This document shows positions 23,561 to 37,419 of a DNA stretch of 64,000 nucleotides, in pieces. The DNA is taken from the NCBI GenBank assembly GCA_022316685.1, contig JAKJHU010001343.1, positions 1 through 64,000 of the forward strand. The letters run 5' to 3'. How positions within the stretch are numbered: the first letter of the stretch is position 1; every line of letters starts with the position of its first letter. Below the pieces are notes generated by a model, which saw only the letters and a list, made by a program, of their open reading frames with translations, was not told where the DNA came from and did no database searches. Both the position numbers and the translations under genes were made by a program. This DNA is from Progne subis subis. Lineage: Eukaryota > Chordata > Aves > Passeriformes > Hirundinidae.

Positions 23561-25517
23561 TTAGCCAGATCCCAGCTGTGTGCCCTCTTACTGGGTGGGA
23601 TTAATCAGCTTGCTCTTTAAAAAAACCCTGCTTCTGAGAATTCCTGCCCTGATTCTGCTCCAAGGCTGTGAGACTGTGGTGTGGAAATCCCAGTGCAGGC
23701 AAGCCCGAGTTGCAGCGATTTTCTGGGTTAACTCCAGGGTGAAGGATGGGAGCAGCAGTGGGCCTGAGACGGTGCTGTGCTGGTTCTTACAGGATTGGGT
23801 GGGATGAGTCCTTCCTGCCCTCTCCTGCCCTGAGGAAGGAGTTTATCCAAGGTTATTTGTTACAGACAGCCTGGCTGCTGTTGAGGAATGTATTTACAGG
23901 GGAGGATTTTTGCTCTGCTGCTCTTTCTTGCTGCCAATTACCAGGCGTAGAAAATAATGACCCTGAGTGTGAACTCATGTATCTCTTCTGGTGACCAAGA
24001 AGGAGGGCTGTGTACGTTTTGTGTCTGTATTTTTATGCATGAGTGTTTAAATTTACCGGTTTGCTGTAAAGCAGTGCAGCTCTGGATGCGCTGGACTTTT
24101 AATTTGCACACCAATTAATGTGGAGCCCTGTCCAAAACAGGAGTGATGTACCCTTACGGGGACAGCTGTCCTTCAGGGAATGCACAGGAGTAGCCCCACT
24201 TGAGCATGAAGGTGGACTCTGGACCTTGCGAGTTAGCCACGGGTGTAATAAATGTCAGGTAATGCAGGTGAAACTCTGAGTTGGGTGTTTTTGTGTGGTG
24301 CTATCACCTGATCTTTGACCCTTCCTGCACACGGAGCTGTTTGGTGGTGGTGGTTAAAGGAACATCGGAGTGAACTGCAGTCCAGGTCAGGAAAATGACT
24401 GCCGTTACCGCAGCGAAACCTCAGGCTGTGGCAGACACCTGAAATGTTTGCAGAGCACTTTTAGGGAAGAATTTGCTGCTTAGCAGAACCAAAAAACGCT
24501 TTCTGTGTCTCGAGAGGGTGGTAAAGCAGTTGGCCTCGTGCGCCTCTGGCCTCCTCTAGGACACGTCTTGTGGGGTGGGGTTGGGTTTTGGCTTGGCCTG
24601 AACCTTCAGGTGTGAGTAGGGACCTGTCCAGAGATGGTGGCAGGGCTGGGAAGGACCAGGCTTGGTGGGTGAAGGGCTTCAGGTGGCTTTCCTCGCTTGA
24701 AGACTCTCTAATGTGTGGTCTGGGTCGTGGTAGACTCATCAATTGTACTAATGAAGCTTCTGAGGGTTTGGGATTTCTGCTGTGTGCCCTGTGTGGTATC
24801 CAGAGGGTTTGGAGAGGAGCATCCCTACAGGGAAGAGCCTGCAGCCTGGAAATGTGACTCTTTCTCCAGCTGTGCTCTCCTTTTGTCCTTGGTTTGCCTG
24901 TGTCTGAAGTCTTCTCCAGCTGACTGAAACCTGGGAATCACAGGAACGAGTTAAACATGTCCAAGTATGGACTGTGGGACTGCAAGAACTGTAAAAGCAG
25001 CACAGGTCCATAAACCCTCACTGTGAGCAGGGCAAGCCCTTAATTGCAGGTGCTGACTCCCAGCCCGTGGCACGGTGCAGGCTGCGGGGTGCTGATGCAG
25101 CTCCTCCAGCTGTGTGTGCTCCTGACCTGCTGTGCCACCATCCGTTGCCATTTTTAACCAAACCCCGGCCGATTTCTCTTTTTTTCAGATTTCGTTGCCA
25201 GTTTTCTCCTCCCTGAGCAGTTTTCTGTGGCACTGACTTTCAGTTCCGTGCAGGAATCCAGTGGTGCTTCGGGTCCTGCTCTGGCAGATCCAGCAGATCA
25301 GCTGTGTCACTCCTCTGGCTGCGCTCCCCGGCTCTGCGTGGTGCAGGGCAGGTTGCAGGATGCCCTGTTCATGTTCTCCTTGGTGTACAGCCCTCACCTC
25401 CCTCCCTTCGTGCTCCCACAGGGCACTGTGCTGGCGCCGCTGGGGTGGCTTTGCCTTCTCTGGGTGCTCCAGGTGTTTGGTGCTTCCATGGATCCTCCTG
25501 GAAGGAGATGTGTGCTG

Positions 25518-25685
25518 TGTCGTGGAATCCCAGAAAGGTTTGGGTTGGAAGGGACTTCAAGGGTCATGCAGTTCCATGAGCAGGGACACCTTCCACTGTC
25601 CCAGGCTGCTCCAAGCTCTGTCCAGCCTGGCCTTGGACACTGCCAGGGATCCAGGGGCAGCCACAGCTGCTCTGGGGAGCCTACA
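25518..25685 (-). mobile_element. CR1 LINE 3' fragment
   Basis: GGTTTGGGTTGGAAGGGAC at about 25540, followed by the shared body GGACACCTTCCACTGTCCC and GCCACAGCTGCTCTGGG. About 170 bp remain before similarity to the other copies stops at about 25682. Confidence 0.85.
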
Positions 25686-28204
25686 CCTCTGCGAAACCTA
25701 CGTCCATTCTGACTTTTGGATGCTTCTCTTGGCTCTCATCCACAAGTCTCTGTTCACCACGTGCTTCCAGCTCAGGATGTTCCTTGAGAACATCCTTTCC
25801 GCATTTGGGGCTTGCCCAACCCTTTCAGACCACAAGCACTTCCCACCCTGAAGGAGCCGGGGCAGCCCGTGGAGGGTTGGGCTTCTCTTGGTGGCTCCAT
25901 GCCTCGGTGGAGCCCTTACACCCAATTCCAGCTTCGCCCTTCCCGTGAGTCACGGCCCAGGCTCCCTGCTGGAAGTGTCACGGCATGTGAGGTGCTGGTA
26001 GGATGTACTAACCCCCACTTACAGGGCTGCTGGGAGCAGGATGTCTCGGGGCTGAATCACGGCCACTGCCTGTCACAGTAGCACGTTACACCTCAGGGAT
26101 GTGGCCCAGCGAGTCACTGCTCTTCAAAGAGAAAAAAAGACCCTTGATGTATTTACAGGTGGCTTTTTAAAAATCACAAGAATGTCGGGTTTCTCCTGGA
26201 AGCCCCGCAGGGATGGTTTCAGGTGGCACAGGCAAACCTCCAGCTGCCAGAGCAGGCTGGGTGTGAGCAGGCACCTGGGGCCGCTGACGTGTGCGTTAGC
26301 AAATGAGCATCGAAAAGGGCTTGAAAACAAAATAGAAATAACAAAATCTGATCCCTGTGCCTGCTGAGGAGCTGGTCCTTGGTGCTGCACCCCAGGCGAG
26401 CACGGTTGGTGCAAGCATATCTCGAGGCAGCCGGTGGATGCCAAGATGCTGAGATGTTAGAAGTTGTAATTTTCAATCTAATTAAGCTGAGTAACTCCTC
26501 GTGGATTTATGCTGCTTAATTACTGTGGGCTGTGGGGTGCTGTGGGTATTGCTCTTCTTTGCACAGAGAGTGCCCTGGGCGTGGCGTGGGGCTCGTTCAG
26601 GGACGCTCGATCTCCTGGTGGGCTGGGCATGGAGAGCTGGAGGTGGCTTTCATGTGGCAGCGCTGGACTGCTGCGGTCTTGGGTTTTGGTCCCACATCTG
26701 CTGGCAGGACCACGTGTCTTGTTTCGGAGAGAGGTTGGAGGAGAAAGTTCTGCTCCAGAGCCGCAAATCCTGGGTGGGAGGTGGATGTGGGAATACTGGT
26801 GTGGCTCTTGCCAGCCCTTCCCACAGCTGTGGGGTGCCTGTTTGCTGCTTAGCTGATGCCTCTTTCACCGCCATGTTCAGTGGTAAGATATCAATAATGA
26901 AATTGAAGATAAAGAGCCGCTTATCCAGATCTTGGTCGGTGTCTCATGTCCTTTGCTCTCCTGTCTCACCTAGCCTTGGAGGAGCTCAGTTCCCTGCTGG
27001 GTTAGACTGTGAGCACCTGCGCTGTCATCTCACAAATAATGGTACCAACAAGGCACGTTCTAGCTGGAGCAAGGCCTGTAACACCACGGAAAAGCTCTCA
27101 GGGAAGGCCAGGTCTGCGTGAGGGATGAACATCTCACCCGTGGGCTGGTGTAGAGCTGCCTCCAGGGGTGTCTGCAGGTGTCTGCTCTGCTGAGCTGGGG
27201 TTTTCTCCCTTGGTCTTTTGGGAGCAGAAGTCCCAGGGTGACTGACCTGCCCTTGGCTCTCCTGCAGCTCATACTTCACGGCCCTGGGCAGAGATAAGCA
27301 GCTCATACCTTGCTCTTCTAAACCTTGAACGCACCAGGTTTGAAATCTGTTGCTCCCTCTTCCTTCTGCTGGTTTCCTCTTTTTAATCTCCTTTCTGAAG
27401 CATTGTTTTTTGTTTGGATCCTGCCCCAGAAAGGAGAAAAGCTGTTCCTCCCCATGCGGAGTGGTGAGAGGAGTGCTGATGCTTTGTCTGCCCTGTCGCA
27501 GGGGACGGAGGAAGAACTGTTAAATAAAACCCTTCATTTAAAAACAAGCAAGAGGGAAGGAGAAAAATCGAGCTGTCTTGAGCCTCGCAGGTCTCAGTTG
27601 TGTGAAACCCCGGTGCTGAGGGTGGAAGAGCTGATGCTTTGGGTGCAACCGGTGGCAGGGACGGCTGCGGAATTCAGCTCGGGGCAGTCGCTGCTGCCCG
27701 GCCCCTGCTCGTCAGAGCCGCTTTGAAGCCTCGTGTGCTCTTGCCATGCCAAAATAAACTCGGAGTCGAGGCTGTCGGAGCTAATCTTCATCTCTCTGCA
27801 CTTTGCCCTCCCTGCTGTTGTTCCGGTGAGGGATGGCTGTGCTCACACCCTTGGGTTTCGGGGAGCCCTCCCAAGCCTGGGGACTGTGCCCATGGTGCCA
27901 GGGTGGTCGTGAGCAGTGTCCACCGGCTGTGAGCAGCCTGAATCTGCTTGACCATCAGGGTGGGCCTGAACTGTCCTTAGGAGCAAAACCTGCCCGAATT
28001 TCCCTTTCTCGGTGCTGGAGAAGGTGAGGATGGCTGAGGCTGCTCCAGGCTGAGTGACTTGCAGTCCCCAAAAGCAAGCTGCAAGCAGGCTTTTCCTCCC
28101 CAAGCACTGCTCTACCCAAAAAAAGGTTTGCATCCCAAAGTCCACCACCAGGCATTTGAAACAGTGTTGTCACCCAAATCGAGCCTCCTGGGGCCCCTCT
28201 TTTG

Positions 28205-28206
<2 letters not shown>

Positions 28207-28243
<37 letters not shown>
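28207..28243. repeat. Poly-T run of about 37
   Basis: An uninterrupted T-run, the longest in the window. It could be the poly(A) tail of a minus-strand retrocopy, but the sequence to the left (28050-28200) shows no recognisable gene, so a simple repeat is the safer reading. Confidence 0.85.
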
Positions 28244-28245
<2 letters not shown>

Positions 28246-29398
28246 TATGGATTTCTGCACCACACACCTTTTATCTTTTGCTAAAAAGCCAGTTCTCAGA
28301 AACAGAATATTCTGTTTGTCAATGCCAAAAGGTCTCCCTCCCTCGCACTCTTTTTAAAAAATATTGTTTTAATTCATTACTTTAATTTTGACTGAGAAAG
28401 GTGCTGTCTCCTGCCAGCCTTTGCTCTGGTGCAAAGTTTCAGCACTGGGAGGTCACCTGAGGTAAATCAGCAGAATGCAAACCCTGCTGTTACTGACTAA
28501 ACTTTGCCCGGATCTCACCTAATCACCAACCTGACACATATTTAAGAGCTCCATCTCCTTTCCCGTGAGGAGAGAGCTCATCCCCAGATCAACACTGGAG
28601 CAGCTCTTGTCCCAGGATCCTTGCAGGGTCCTGGCATCCCTCTGCTTCAATGAGTGGTATTTGTTACGTCCTGGTTATTGAACGGTATTTTCTTTTTTGG
28701 GTAGCAGGTTTACTGCTGTTTTGTCCTTTTTTTTTTTTTTTTTTTTTCTTTTTCCCCTCCCTGTCTGATAGGATTCAGCTGTAATTTTCAGCCATTTGAG
28801 GGGAATTACCCAAATTCAAGCTGTCATTAACTCCCAGCAGGATGGTTTTGGTGTCCCTGTGTGAAGAGCAGGCTGGATGTTGTGGCTGATAGAAAACCTC
28901 CCGTGTTTTAACTATGGGATCACTTAGCTCGCAACTAGCAAATCTGAAGGCAGTTCCTTGTCTCTCCACTTTCAATACTAACAGCTGGGTGTTTCCAAGG
29001 GAGAAACCTTCCAACAAAACGATTTGATTTTCCTCGGTAACATTTTGGGCGCAATCTGTTGGTGACTCTTTTATCTGGCGTGCCATCTCTAGGCTTATAA
29101 CCCTCTTTGATGTGGCTCATTCAGGGGAAAAATGGCATTACACACAGCCTCAATCATTCAGATGTCAGAGAGGATATTGCATTTGACTAATCGGGGGAAA
29201 TTTGGGAAGATTTAGTAATGCCAGGAGACATGACCCACTTCCAGTTAAACGCTTTTCAGACAATAGAGGTTGCGCTAAGTGGTGGGGGAGGGAGAAACAC
29301 TCACAGGGTAGAAAAGCATTAATAGTTATTTCTAATCTTAAATTTTATTGTGCTGACCCTTTCCTAGGTTCAGGATGGGCTTGCTTTCTGTCTCCCCT

Positions 29399-29423
29399 TT
29401 TTTTTTTTTTTTTTTTTTTTTTC
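29399..29423. repeat. Poly-T run
   Basis: About 24 consecutive T. A similar run lies at 28728-28747. Confidence 0.85.
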
Positions 29424-32400
29424 CCCTGAGAAAAAGGTAATACTGATACTAACTGGTTTTCAGCAGATAATGTGTTATCTGGAGATGACCATCCCTGTCA
29501 CCTTTGGGATGTGGCTGAGGGTGTTGGGAGCTGTGGCCCAGCGTGGTGCGGCTCTGGTCCAGCTGTGGGAGACCAGCGGTGGCTGGGGATGTGGGATATG
29601 GTGTGGGAATTGATTTTGACTGTCCCAGCTCGGGAGGGTGCCCCTATGATGTGAATCTTAAGTACATAAAGAACATTAGTCCACAAAGCCAGATTTGAAT
29701 GTTTTTCTCATGCTCCAAACCTTCAGTGTTGCTCACTCCTGATCCTATGGGTACCTGGCCAAAAGCAAACAGAAACTGCAGAGGTGCAGCTCTGTGATGT
29801 TGTAAAACGGCGAGATAGCCAGACCTCAGTTTGTAGGCATATAAACTTTTTCTTCAAAGGCAACAAGAGAACATTCTTTGAAGAGGGAACTCCATAATTT
29901 TTAGCGCTGCAAGTTCTGTCAAGCAGCTTGTGGCTGTTGCTTTGTGCGAGGTTTTATCTTTGCAGCCATGTGAGCCGAGCAAAAGCAACTTACTCTGCTA
30001 AAAGCTTATTAAACCCCTTATTAAAAATAAGTTCTGCAATCCTTCTGGAGTACGGCAGCAACACTTCTGCCTCAATTTCACATTGCAGCTGAGCTCAGGT
30101 TGTAGCAATTTGCGAGGTGCTGCTGAGACGCAGGCACATGATGTTGGAAGATCCTGGTGTGAGTGTCCGTGGGGATGGAGCCATACCTGAAAATGGGAAG
30201 TCGAGCTGTGCTGCACGGGCAGCATTTTGGGGCAAAGAATCCACCCTAGGGACGAGCTGGAGCTGCTGCTGGTTTCTGGAAGGGGGTCCAACTCTTCAAC
30301 CTTTGTTGTTATTTTTGCAAACAGGCTTTTGTGTGATCATTCAGGTGCGGGTATTTTTTAATGCTCTGCTTTTGCCCGCAGCCACGATTCCACTGCTCTC
30401 CTTCCACAGTATAAAACCCACTCTCGTTTTCTGAGCTGCTCCCCAAACGCTGTTCAAGTACCTTCTCTGAGCCAGTTAGCACCTTCCTCGGGTTAAAATC
30501 TTGTTTCTCCTGCCTTCAAGCTTCAGAGCCAGTAGACTGACATGTTTTGGACGCGTCCCTGTTGATAAATGCTGCTTTTACGTGCGGTTACGGAGATCGC
30601 TGGAAGAGACGTAGCCCTGACGCTTGTCTAGATAAATTAATTTCCTCTGCACACTCCTCTGGGTGTCTGAGTTGGTCACTGGGGGCTCTGAGCTCCGAGC
30701 TGCCCCTGTGTCCTGTGAATGACTCAGGAGGAATTTCTGCAGCATTAGCAGTGGGTGTTGGATGCCCAGGGCTAGTGTGGCGTTCATGTGGCTCTGGAGC
30801 GATGGGCAGGCTCGGGATGGGGAGGACTGCTGCAACCCTGGTGCCTCCCTGCTCACTCTCACCTGCCTGGAGAGCAGCTGGAAAGCTGGGAACCGCTAAA
30901 ATGTACCTGGGATCTGGACAAACCCATCCTACCACAGGGCTAAACTTCAATATAGTTAATTTGTCTGGAAAGGGGAAAGGCCGATTTGGGAGGATTTGAC
31001 TTCACTCCTCCTGCTCACAGAAAACAAATGTAATTTTTCAAGTCAGGGCACAGCAAATGAGTGCAGAACCAGGGCTCATATTTTGAAAGCCGAAGAGCTT
31101 TTGAAACACCCCAGCAGATGGAAGAGGCCCTGGCTGCATCTGCCTTACCTGCTTTAACCTCGCAAACAGCACTGACCCTTGTCTCTCACAGGCTTTGTCC
31201 ATAATTGATGTCTGATTCGAAAGCTGGCTGCTCTGTTAACACACTCGTCCATGACTGATGCTTGGGGGAGTCTCTTGGGAGTTGCAGTGCCCGCACACAG
31301 GGCTCGTGTTCGATGGCTGAGGGTGCATTAAGGATGTTTAAGCTGTCGGATGGAAGCAGGCCAGTTGAAAATGGAGACACGGCTTTTCCCACCCTTTACT
31401 TACAGGCAGAGCTTAGGGAAATCTGGAGACCTGTGTGGGTTCTGTGCTCTGGCAATGAACCAGCAGTGAGGGGGTGGTCATTCCACAAACCCTGGACTCC
31501 ACCAAGCGTGGGTGTGAAAGCACAGCGGTGGCCTCTGGCCGCCAAACCAGCCGTGAATATTTGTGGGGTTGGAGCGACACCCGAGATCTTGGTGGGTCTC
31601 TTCAGGGGTGACATGTCCTTTCAACAGCCAGATGCTGCTGGTGCTGTGTCCCTTGCTGTCCCTCCTTCAGGTCTGTGAGGATGCCGTGAGCCCCCCGAGC
31701 TGGGCAGCCCCAAGCTGCCCTGGGTGGGCTTAGCAGCTGCTGAACTTTCTGCTTGTGTTAAACACCCCTTCCACGTGCTCACAAAACCCCCCACTCCGGG
31801 GGATTTATGCAGTTTCTGGGGATGCCTCTTGCATTTTATTCCTGCAGACTGGATGTAAGGCACTGGGGATGAACTTACTGCAGCGATAAAACACAGGTTA
31901 GGAGTGATAATGATATTAACCGTGGCAGTCTGTCTCACTACCGGAGCAGCCTCCATCCTTTTCTGTCTTGTGGTGAGGAGAGATTTGTGGCTTGTTTTTC
32001 CCTGTGTCAGTGCAAAACGAGGTGTGGGCTTTCTCCTGTACTGTGCAAACCCTGAAAGGAGTTCAGAAGTGTTGGAGGAGTGGGGAAATCCCAGCTCATG
32101 AGCTTTCCCAGACAGCGTTCCTGGCTGGAAACAGGCTGTGGGGACGATGCTGAGGCTTGCTCGCTTCCTTTGAAACAAAGCCCAGGCCTTTGTCAGCGCT
32201 TTGCTGGTAGATGGACAGAGGGGAAACCTCTCTGAACAGGCTAAAACGCCTTTTGAGCAGGTTATACTGCTTTCCTGTGAAAAGAGCTTTTGTGAGAACC
32301 CGTCCCTTGGGATTCCTCCCTGGTACATCGCTGCTGGCTTTGTGGATGTGCTGTGCCCATGGATGGCAGCCAGGCTGTCCCCAGATCACTGTGGCCATCA

Positions 32401-32572
32401 GTGCTGTCTTTGCAGACCTGTCAAAGACCTGGGATGTGTCGTGTCCTGGACGAGGTGGCTGCTCTGAAATGCACCAGCCTGGAGCTCAGGTCCACAATGC
32501 CACAGCTGGAAATGCCAGCAGCTGAAGGAGCATGGAAATACTTCGGGGGGCTTCTGCACACCCTCTGTGGGG

Positions 32573-32885
32573 AAATCCCAGAATCACAGAAGGGTTTGGG
32601 TGAGAAGCACCTTAAAATTCATCCAGTGCCACTCCCTGCCATGGGCAGGGACACTTTCCACTGTCCCAGGTTGCCCCAAGCCCCATCCAGCCTGGCCTTG
32701 GACACTGCCAGGGATCCAGGGGCAGCCACAGCTGCTCTGGGCACCCTGTGCCAGGGCCTCAACAGCCTCCCAGCCAGCAATTCCTTCCCAAGATCCCAGC
32801 TGTGCCTGCCCTCTGGCACTGGGAGCCATTCCCTGCGTGCTGTCCCTCGGTGCCTTGTCCCCAGTCCCTCCCCAGTGATTGGAAT
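32573..32885 (-). mobile_element. CR1 LINE 3' fragment
   Basis: The left end (AATCCCAGAATCACAGAAGG) is the reversed CR1 terminus with its AATC/ATTCT-type repeat. The body matches the copy at 1174-1772 almost base for base from GGACAC at about 32650 through CCCTCGGTGCCTTGTCCCC at about 32840. Confidence 0.88.
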
Positions 32886-33704
32886 CAGTGACTGAAGGCA
32901 TCAAGGAGAATCTGGTGGGAGGTGAGCTCTGGGCTGAGCTGGAGCTCGGTGGGGTTGCTTGGCATGTGGCTTTCCAGCCTGATGCAGGGGACATCCTGTT
33001 GTTGGAAGTGACCCCGACTTGCAAATACAACACAGGGAGGATGGGGAGAGGAGGGGAAGGCAAATATTTGCCTTTCTGCAGCTGAATCCATCTCGCTGAT
33101 GCTCTGATTGATCCTCTTCTCTCACGTTCGAGTCTCTGCTCTTAGCAGAGTGTTTTTGTTTATACAGAGTGGGTCTTATCTCCAGTGTAGCTGGGAATTG
33201 GGAGGCTGTGCTCTGGCAGCGCCTTTAATAATGCCCTGATAAGGGCTCCCTGCCGCTGGCAGGGAGAAGGAAGGGGAACCTTGCTGCCTTATCAGGGAGC
33301 AGCAAGGTGAGAGGTGCCACAGGGAGGAGGGAAACCGAAACACTGGCAAGGGCTGGTTTGGTATCTGGGGTGAAGAGGGTGGAATTCAGTGTGGGTGGCA
33401 CCTCTGTGTGATGACGGCACCATGCCATGATCCAAACAGGGATTTTTTAAATTATTTTTTTATTTTTTTATTTTTTTTGGTAAAGCACCTAAGTGTACTC
33501 GTTGGAAAGTTAGCAGCAGCCTCCATTTTCACCCCAGTGTGGGATGGAAGGTAGAGCAGCTATGAGGGGACGTGAGTCGCTTTGTGTCTCTCTGGTTTTT
33601 GTAGATCACATCCCCTTTGGACAGGATCCCAAATCCCTGGTGCATCCATGAGTGTGCATGGCCACTAACGCCTTTTCTGATGCATTTGGATATTGGGAAA
33701 ATTC

Positions 33705-33900
33705 CTTTGTGGAAGGGGTTGTCCAGCCTGGGCGAAGCTGCCCAGGGCAGTGGTGCAGTCCCCATCCCTGCAGGGATTTAACAAATGTGTGGATGTGGCC
33801 CTTGGGGACAGGGGTCAGTGCTGGCCTTGGCGGTGCTGGGGAGTGGTTGGACTCCATGGTCCGGGGGCTTTTCCAACCCAAGTGATTCTGGGTTTCTGTG
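33705..33900 (+). mobile_element. CR1 LINE 3' end, forward orientation
   Basis: GTCCAGCCTGGGC, then CAGTCCCCATCCCTGCAGGG, TGGTTGGACTCCATGG and TTTTCCAACCCAAGTGATTC mark the 3' end of CR1 read forward. The element ends near the GATTCTGGG at 33883-33891. It is a different subfamily from the neighbouring reversed copies. Confidence 0.8.
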
Positions 33901-35162
33901 GTTTGGAGGTCCTGTGGGACAAGCCCAGACGTGGGTGATGGTGTGGGTTACCAGGAGTGCACGTTGGCCCCTGGCAGTGACTAAAACCACGTTGGGTTCA
34001 GCTGTCCTTATCCAGCCACTGACCCTTGCAGTCTGAAGGAACTCAGCTATTGGGGCTGAGTATTTTGTCAGAAAGGGCAGAAACCTTTGGTCTTGCACAT
34101 TCTGAACGGGGAACTCTCAGCATGGTTGGCAAAAGCTTCGCTTTTACAGCAAAACAAACTTGAATAATGTAATGTTTATTCAAATTTTTTATTCATCTAC
34201 CTAGCAAAGCATGAGGTCATCCCTCAGAGGAGAGTGGAAAGTGGCAGGGCGGCGTTTGGTAGAGGTGGATTTGAGTTACTCTTTGCCCCTAATTTGAGTG
34301 AGCTCGTAAGTTGTCTTCACGCACTCTGCTATAACTTCAAGATGTATTTTTATTTGTTCTGTTGCTTTTCTAGTTAATAATAACAGTTGTTTTCCCCACC
34401 TTGGTGGTAAGAGTGGGCGTAACTAAGCCTTGTAAAGGGTTAAGCCCTTAAGCTGAGCTGATGGGGCCCAATGGCTTTGAGGCAAGTGGCATCAGTTGCT
34501 GTGTGACCGTAACTCCGTGTCCTTCCCCAAGGGAGAGGCATCCCTCGGGTGGGAACTGCATTTCCTGGTGTTGGGGCAAAGCTCTTTGGGTCTGAGCCAG
34601 GGAATGCGCAGCGAGAACAGAAATCTTACAGCTGGGGTGTCCCTGTGGTGGTGGGAAGAGGCAGAGCTGAGGCTTCACTTGGGGGCAGCTCTGCAGCCCT
34701 GCCTGTGCCCAGAGGGAGCCTGTGACTGCTGGGGGAATAAAGAATTGCTCCTGTAGCACAGGGAGGGGTGTTTATGTTGGTAGATACACCTCCTGTTGAG
34801 CTAGGGGCATCCTATGTGCCCTCCCAAGATTGGCTTTGTTGTGTTGTGGGAATGGGGAAGGCAGGAGCAGCACCCCATGGATGAGACAGATTAATTTTAA
34901 TTTTCTTAAAGTTTTTCTTTTTTTAAATCTATTTTTATTTTCTCCTTCTGTTTGGGTGCTTTGTTCTGTGGACGCTCTAGTGTTTCATGAGAGCTCTGTT
35001 GGATCTTCCTGGAGGCGTGTGTTTTTGCTCAGCTGAGGCACCTGCCCTTCTAAAGGGAAGGGAGAACCTTGGATTTGCCTAATTCTTAGGGGGATGTTGC
35101 CAGATTGGGAGAAGAAAAATCAAAATTCATACCAGAAGGTGAAGGCTAGAAGAGATGCATTT

Positions 35163-35276
35163 CGTGGTGGTGATTTTTGGTTTGTTGGTTTTGGTTTGTT
35201 GTTTTTTGTTTGTGTGGTTATTTTTGTTCCTCTTTGTTTTTGGTTGTTGGTTTTTATTGTTTTGTTTTAGGTTTTG
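35163..35276. repeat. T/G-rich low-complexity tract
   Basis: About 110 bp built of TTTG, TTGG and GTTTT words with almost no A or C. The complementary type of tract (A/C-rich) occurs 2.2 kb downstream at 37420-37541. Confidence 0.85.
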
Positions 35277-35924
35277 TAAAGTGGGTTCAGGTTCCCTTCT
35301 TGCAACCATTTTCCTGCTTGGGCAGCCTTCTGCATGTTGCTCCCCTTTCCTGGGCCCTTCCAGCAGAACACAAATGCTGCTTTGCCAAAGGCACTACCTC
35401 TCAAATCACCTTCTGAGATTCAAAATCCAGGGGTTGATGGAGATGTTCTTTCCTACATCCTTCCTTGTTTAAGCTTTTTTCTCCTCTACCTTTGTTGGAG
35501 GAGACTGGATTTGGGATTTAGGGGATGCTTTGCCATGGAGTTGCTGTGTGGTGTAAAGAAGCGGCTGCAGGATATTAGTGCAGGAACACCCGGAGAGCCA
35601 AAATTTCAGTATTTCAGCTGGACAGCTAAAACTGTGAGGGAATGAGAAGGAAAACATAGCTGACTGCCAGGCCATGTTGTGCCTTGCATTTTATATATTA
35701 GAAAGAAAACCTCCTTTTGTCTGAGTTTCCTCGGATGAGTGTTTTGAACCAGTGTTAGCTCAACAATTGCAAAATACTGCTGATTTATTTCACTGGAGAG
35801 GAGAGACAGTGTCCGTACACCAACTCATGGTACAAGTGCTCATCCGAGATCTGGTGTAAAGACGTCTTGGGAGCAGCAGAGCCAGTACAAATCACATTCC
35901 CAAATACCTGGAAATTGCTGCAAG

Positions 35925-36140
35925 GAGATGAAGGAAATTTAGGAAGAAGTTCTTCCCTGTGAGGGTGTTGAGGCCCTGGCACAGGGTGCCCAGAGCAGCT
36001 GTGGCTGCCCCTGGATCCCTGGCAGTGTCCAAGGCCAGGCTGGACGGGGCTTGGAGCAGCCTGGGGCAGTGGAAGTTGTCCCTGCCCATGGCAGGGGGTG
36101 GCACTGGGTCCCTTCCCACCCAAGCCATCCTATCATTGCA
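35925..36140 (+). mobile_element. CR1 LINE 3' fragment, forward orientation
   Basis: GAAGAAGTTCTTCCCTGTGA, GGCCCTGGCACAGGGTGCCC and GGAAGTTGTCCCTGCCCATG are the forward equivalents of the sequence in the reversed copies at 1.2, 32.6 and 50.3 kb. It ends near CCCAAGCCATCCTATCATTG, the CR1 3' end region. Confidence 0.88.
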
Positions 36141-37419
36141 TGAAAATGCAGGAGCAGTGGTTCCCTTCAGGAGAGCTTTTCTCTGCCCTCCCATTCCTCA
36201 GCAGCTGGGAGTGTCTGAGGGTGTGCTCACTGCTTCAGTTACTTTAATTGAACATGTTTATTCTAGCTTTGTGTCTTGATCGCTGCTGCCGTTCTCCAGG
36301 TGTCTAATGTCTCCTTGCTAACAGACCTTATTGCTGGAACGTTTTAATTACCTCTGGTAAAGCGTTGTTTATTTAAATCCCTGGTGACCAATTTGTTTTC
36401 CTTCAGTGGCTTGACAGTGAAAAAGGACGCGGAGGTGGCCCTGGGGGTCTTTCCAGCATAACCCTCTCTCTGGAAAATGCTGAAAGATGTCCTGTAACTT
36501 TAACTCAAACCCCTTTGAGTTAACTGTGCCCCAGTGATGCTCCAAGAGGGGTTTTAGTACACAAATTCTGGAGATGTGAGGGGTTACTGTGCAGGTTGAT
36601 TAATCCAATTACTTCTTCTGAATAAAGTTAACAGTGCAGTCTGGCGGAAGGGTTACACTGCAATTAAAGGTGGATTTTGGTGCTGTTTGGGTACAGTGGT
36701 GCCCAGTGGGAAGGATGGCTGAGCTCTGGAGTGGTGGGGGACGTGCCATGGTACCCTGGATTTTGGGAGGTGCTGGTGACGCCCTGAATGCCATCCGTGT
36801 GTCACCGCAGTTACAGCCAAGGAGCAGCCACTGCTTTAAACATTTCCAGTTGAAAGCCCTGCTGTCCCCTGGCTGCATCCCTGCACTACTGGGTCAGGCT
36901 CCTCCCAGGACTGTTTTCATCTAAAATGATGTAACATGGGGTGCTCACCGCCCTGGGAAGTGAACGTTCTTGTGAATTTCCCTAAAGCATCTGTGTTACA
37001 GATAGAGGACTCTGAAAACCCAGGGTGAAGGGCTATTTTTGACTATTTAATTAAACCCAAAGGCTTTTTAAACTATTCATTACCAATCAGCTATAAATGC
37101 TGTATATTGAGCATGCTTTGGATCCAGCTTACCCTCACCAAGGGTGAGCTCACATGGGTTTCGGGTGGAAAAGAGGACAATGAAGGCAAGGTTACATCAC
37201 AGTGCTGCTAAAGGTTTTGATTAATTGAGAATTACAGGAGAGAAGAGTAATTAATGCCAATCAAGAGGGATTTGCAGAAAGTAGCCTGGAAGGATTTCAC
37301 TCTTGCAGTATGACAGGCTGTTTGGTGAAAGTCGTGCCATGGGGACACTTGGCCCCTGCATGGAGTTTTTAGTTAAAAAAAGGCAAAACCCGAGTCCGTA
37401 AAACCCCGATAACTCCTAC

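Noticed and set aside
28050..28250. Poly-T run as the tail of a processed retrocopy on the minus strand
   Set aside because: The adjacent sequence shows no recognisable coding exon chain and no target duplication was found.
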